Made by a program: the position numbers and the translations under genes. The notes under the pieces were generated by a model that worked only from the letters and a program-made list of their open reading frames with translations, was not told the DNA's origin and did not search any database. From Rhodospirillaceae bacterium (GTDB lineage: Bacteria > Pseudomonadota > Alphaproteobacteria > Rhodospirillales > 2-02-FULL-58-16), in NCBI GenBank assembly GCA_013349695.1, contig DUZD01000199.1:1-7422 (forward strand): a stretch of DNA of 7,422 nt, written 5' to 3'. This document shows, piece after piece, positions 6,179-7,422 of the stretch; position 1 is the stretch's first letter; every line of letters starts with the position of its first letter.

Positions 6179-6919
6179 TTAAAGCTCGCCGCCCTTGATT
6201 TTCTTGTAGGCGACAGGAACCAGGGCAAGCAAGGCAAGAGCGGTGAGGCCGGCGATGATCTCCGGCGTCATCACGGCGGAGATGGAGAACGACTCGCTGG
6301 TCTCGAAAATGCTCCCCAAACCGGAACCGACATAGGCGTAGACGGCGGTGCCGGGAATAATGCCGAAAAAAGTGCCGATGACGAAGGTGCGAAGGCGAAC
6401 GTCGAGGAACGCCGGCGCCAGATTGACGAGCCAGAAGGGAAACAGGGGAACCAGGCGCAGGACCAGCATGTAACTCATCTCGCTCTTGTGGAACCCCGCT
6501 TCCATCTTGCGGACGGCGGGGCCGGCGCGCTGGTGCAGCATCTCGCCCAGGGACAGCCTGGCGGCCAGGAACAGCGCCGTCGCCCCAATGGTCGCCGCCG
6601 CCACCACATAGAGGGTCGCCGCCGCCGCGCCGAAGACAAATCCGCCGGCCAGGGTCATCACCGTTCCCGACGGCGGCAGGAAAACGATCCCCGCCGCGTA
6701 CACGGCCATGAACAACAAGGCCGCCAAGACAGCGTCATCGGCGATCAGGGCGAGCAGCCGTTGACGGTTGTTTTTGAGCGCCTCGAAGGTCAGGTAGTCG
6801 TCCAGCCCGAGAGCGAAAAAAAAGACGGCGCCGGCGGCGAGCACAACCAACGGCAGGAATCGCCAAGCAGGGATTCGCCATTTCGCCGGCCGGGGCTCTC
6901 CATCCGTCATCGCCTTCAT
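6179..6919 (-). CDS. TVP38/TMEM64 (VTT/SNARE-associated) family membrane protein
   Basis: A 246-residue inner-membrane protein of the TVP38/TMEM64 (DedA-related, VTT domain) superfamily; relatives have been linked to lipid scrambling or transport, but this subgroup lacks a defined substrate. After a short basic cytoplasmic tail, helix 1 spans about 21-40 and helix 2 about 62-82. The VTT region follows with a glycine-rich re-entrant-like stretch (LPPSGTVMTLAGGFVFG, 81-97), a helix to about 120, the signature RLVPLFPFWLVNLAPA (155-170), a helix with GTFFGIIPG (182-190), and a last helix (about 217-237) before a lysine-rich end. The ATG at 6919 gives the full frame; an in-frame ATG at 6910 is possible, as GGAG lies rather far (13 nt) upstream of 6919. 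It is first in the leftward cluster, behind a candidate promoter with a leader of about 60 nt, and is separated by 29 nt from the flavoprotein gene with which it is likely co-expressed. Confidence 0.9.
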   Translation of the reverse strand: MKAMTDGEPRPAKWRIPAWRFLPLVVLAAGAVFFFALGLDDYLTFEALKNNRQRLLALIADDAVLAALLFMAVYAAGIVFLPPSGTVMTLAGGFVFGAAAATLYVVAAATIGATALFLAARLSLGEMLHQRAGPAVRKMEAGFHKSEMSYMLVLRLVPLFPFWLVNLAPAFLDVRLRTFVIGTFFGIIPGTAVYAYVGSGLGSIFETSESFSISAVMTPEIIAGLTALALLALVPVAYKKIKGGEL

Positions 6920-6987
6920 CTTTCGCGCTCATCTCCAGGCAAGGGCCAAGGGCGCCCGGCCGGAAGCCCCCGCAAATCTCCTTGCCT

Positions 6988-7016
6988 ATTTTAGCTGGCG
7001 CCGCCTTGGTGGCCAA
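6988..7016 (-). promoter_or_regulatory. Candidate sigma70 promoter for the leftward cluster
   Basis: On the minus strand, TTGGCC (7016-7011) and TAAAAT (6993-6988) are separated by exactly 17 nt. The -10 box matches TATAAT at five of six positions and the -35 matches TTGACA at three, with TTG intact. Transcription would begin near 6981 and give a leader of about 60 nt before the TVP38 start. It is the best match seen between the terminator at 7122-7160 and the first gene of the cluster. The evidence is a motif match only. Confidence 0.45.
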
Positions 7017-7035
7017 TAAACATTGCGTGATCCCC

Positions 7036-7061
7036 GCCGGCGGCGGCGAGGCGCCGCCGGC
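7036..7061. repeat. GC-rich perfect hairpin just upstream of the promoter
   Basis: Positions 7036-7045 (GCCGGCGGCG) and 7052-7061 (CGCCGCCGGC) are perfect complements around a 6-nt loop (GCGAGG). No T-tract follows on either strand, so it is not a typical intrinsic terminator. It lies about 20 bp upstream of the candidate -35 of the TVP38 cluster. It could be a regulatory site, part of a short palindromic repeat, or a by-product of high GC. Confidence 0.4.
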
Positions 7062-7121
7062 CTCGCGGAACGCGGGCGCTTGGCGACGCGCCTTGGCAAG
7101 GGCAAGCGAAATGGAGCACCA

Positions 7122-7160
7122 AAAATTTACGGAGCCGGCGAAACCGGCCCCGTAAACTTT
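7122..7160 (-). terminator. Strong leftward intrinsic terminator
   Basis: Read on the minus strand, an 18-bp stem (AAAAGTTTACGGGGCCGG paired with CCGGCTCCGTAAATTTTT) closes a 5-nt loop TTTCG, with only two G-U wobbles, and ends in a run of five T. On the plus strand the same two positions are A-C mismatches, so the structure favours leftward RNA. No leftward gene is visible between it and the right edge, so it presumably ends a transcript entering from outside the window or a small RNA, and insulates the TVP38 cluster. Confidence 0.6.
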
Positions 7161-7347
7161 TAAGCCCCCCCCCTCGTCAGTCATCGCCGGTCTGGGGTTA
7201 TGTCCGGCGGAGATAAGGTAGCCACACCCAAAGACGCTCACCGGTTCCGGTTACCCTCGGTCCGCGGCGGAATGATCAGAGCAAATCAAACTCCAAGTGG
7301 TGTTAGTGACCGTAACAGAATAAATGAATCACCATCCTCCCTTCCGT
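7161..7347. other. Intergenic stretch without a recognisable gene
   Basis: This stretch lies in the roughly 500-nt gene-free region right of the TVP38 gene. It contains a run of nine C (7165-7173) and a short ACCGG-TT-CCGGT inverted repeat near 7231-7242. Frames crossing it give low-complexity or repeat-derived peptides without family motifs. Its middle part (about 7270-7340) is noticeably more AT-rich than the neighbouring genes. A minus-strand small RNA ending at the adjacent terminator is possible but unsupported by anything else. Confidence 0.4.
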
Positions 7348-7422
7348 CGTCATGGCCGGACTTGATCCGGCCATCCACGGGCCCCGCGCTCGGCATCAAC
7401 CGCGTGGATACCCGGCTCAAGG
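7348..7422. repeat. Alphaproteobacterial REP-like palindromic repeat, cut by the edge
   Basis: The stretch opens CGTCATGGCCGGACTTGATC. A perfect 9-bp stem, 7352-7360 (ATGGCCGGA) with 7366-7374 (TCCGGCCAT), has a 5-nt loop CTTGA. Then ATCCACG (7373-7379) pairs with CGTGGAT (7403-7409), and the start of a second hairpin (ACCCGGCTCAAGG) runs off the window. This paired-hairpin layout matches, from general knowledge, intergenic repeats scattered in many copies through alphaproteobacterial genomes. Only part of the unit is visible. Confidence 0.72.

Noticed and set aside
4698..6182. 494-codon open frame on the plus strand
   Set aside because: It lies antisense to the clearly identified flavin oxidoreductase, and its translation is rich in Gly/Ala/Asp with no family motif. 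Long antisense frames are expected in GC-rich genes.
6735..7241. 168-codon minus-strand frame over the TVP38 5' end and upstream region
   Set aside because: It crosses the terminator hairpin, the C9 tract and the candidate promoter, then overlaps TVP38 in another frame. No motif or ribosome-binding site supports it.
7273..7422. Plus-strand frame MIRANQTPSG open to the right edge
   Set aside because: Its downstream half is a translation of the palindromic repeat (SSWPDLIRPST type), and no ribosome-binding site precedes it.

Overview
The window is GC-rich DNA from what looks like a free-living alphaproteobacterium, possibly of the Rhodospirillales type. The clues are the codon usage, a CcoQ/FixQ-like cbb3-oxidase peptide, a hairpin repeat at the right edge of the kind common in that class, and an accessory TVP38/flavoprotein gene pair. 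The placement is inferred from style and gene content, since no rRNA or other phylogenetic marker is present.

Layout, left to right. At 1-247, on the minus strand, there is a 43-residue CcoQ-like membrane peptide. It is followed by two palindromes and a Shine-Dalgarno-like AGGAGA that points to a gene starting just beyond the left edge. At 461-2245, on the plus strand, lies an intact, exported, possibly lipid-anchored gamma-glutamyltransferase (GGT). It has a complete self-processing Thr site but a Glu where the E. coli enzyme has a substrate-binding Asn. It converges on a leftward four-gene cluster.

That cluster is read right to left: TVP38/TMEM64 (VTT) membrane protein (6919-6179), class I flavin disulfide oxidoreductase of the dihydrolipoyl dehydrogenase/mercuric reductase group (6149-4725), HAMP sensor histidine kinase with no response regulator in the window (4657-3230), and exported DUF547 protein (3107-2280). 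Gaps of 29, 67 and 122 nt suggest an operon. A sigma70-like promoter lies at 6988-7016, and a strong leftward terminator at 7122-7160 would shield it from transcription arriving from the right. The best-supported functional link is VTT with the flavoprotein, because the two domains also occur fused in one polypeptide in other bacteria. A membrane-associated redox function sensed by the kinase is a reasonable inference, but no substrate can be named.

The most unusual structure is a 108-bp element at 3133-3240 with perfect 26-bp terminal inverted repeats and no coding capacity. It sits between the kinase and DUF547 genes, and its right arm supplies the kinase's last codons and stop. The right-hand 500 nt (6920-7422) holds no recognisable gene; it contains the promoter, two hairpins, a C9 tract and the edge-truncated palindromic repeat.

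No CRISPR array, tRNA, rRNA, integrase or transposase gene is visible. All main genes are intact. The window is mostly ordinary chromosomal content with a few features worth checking rather than a clearly new defence or mobile system.
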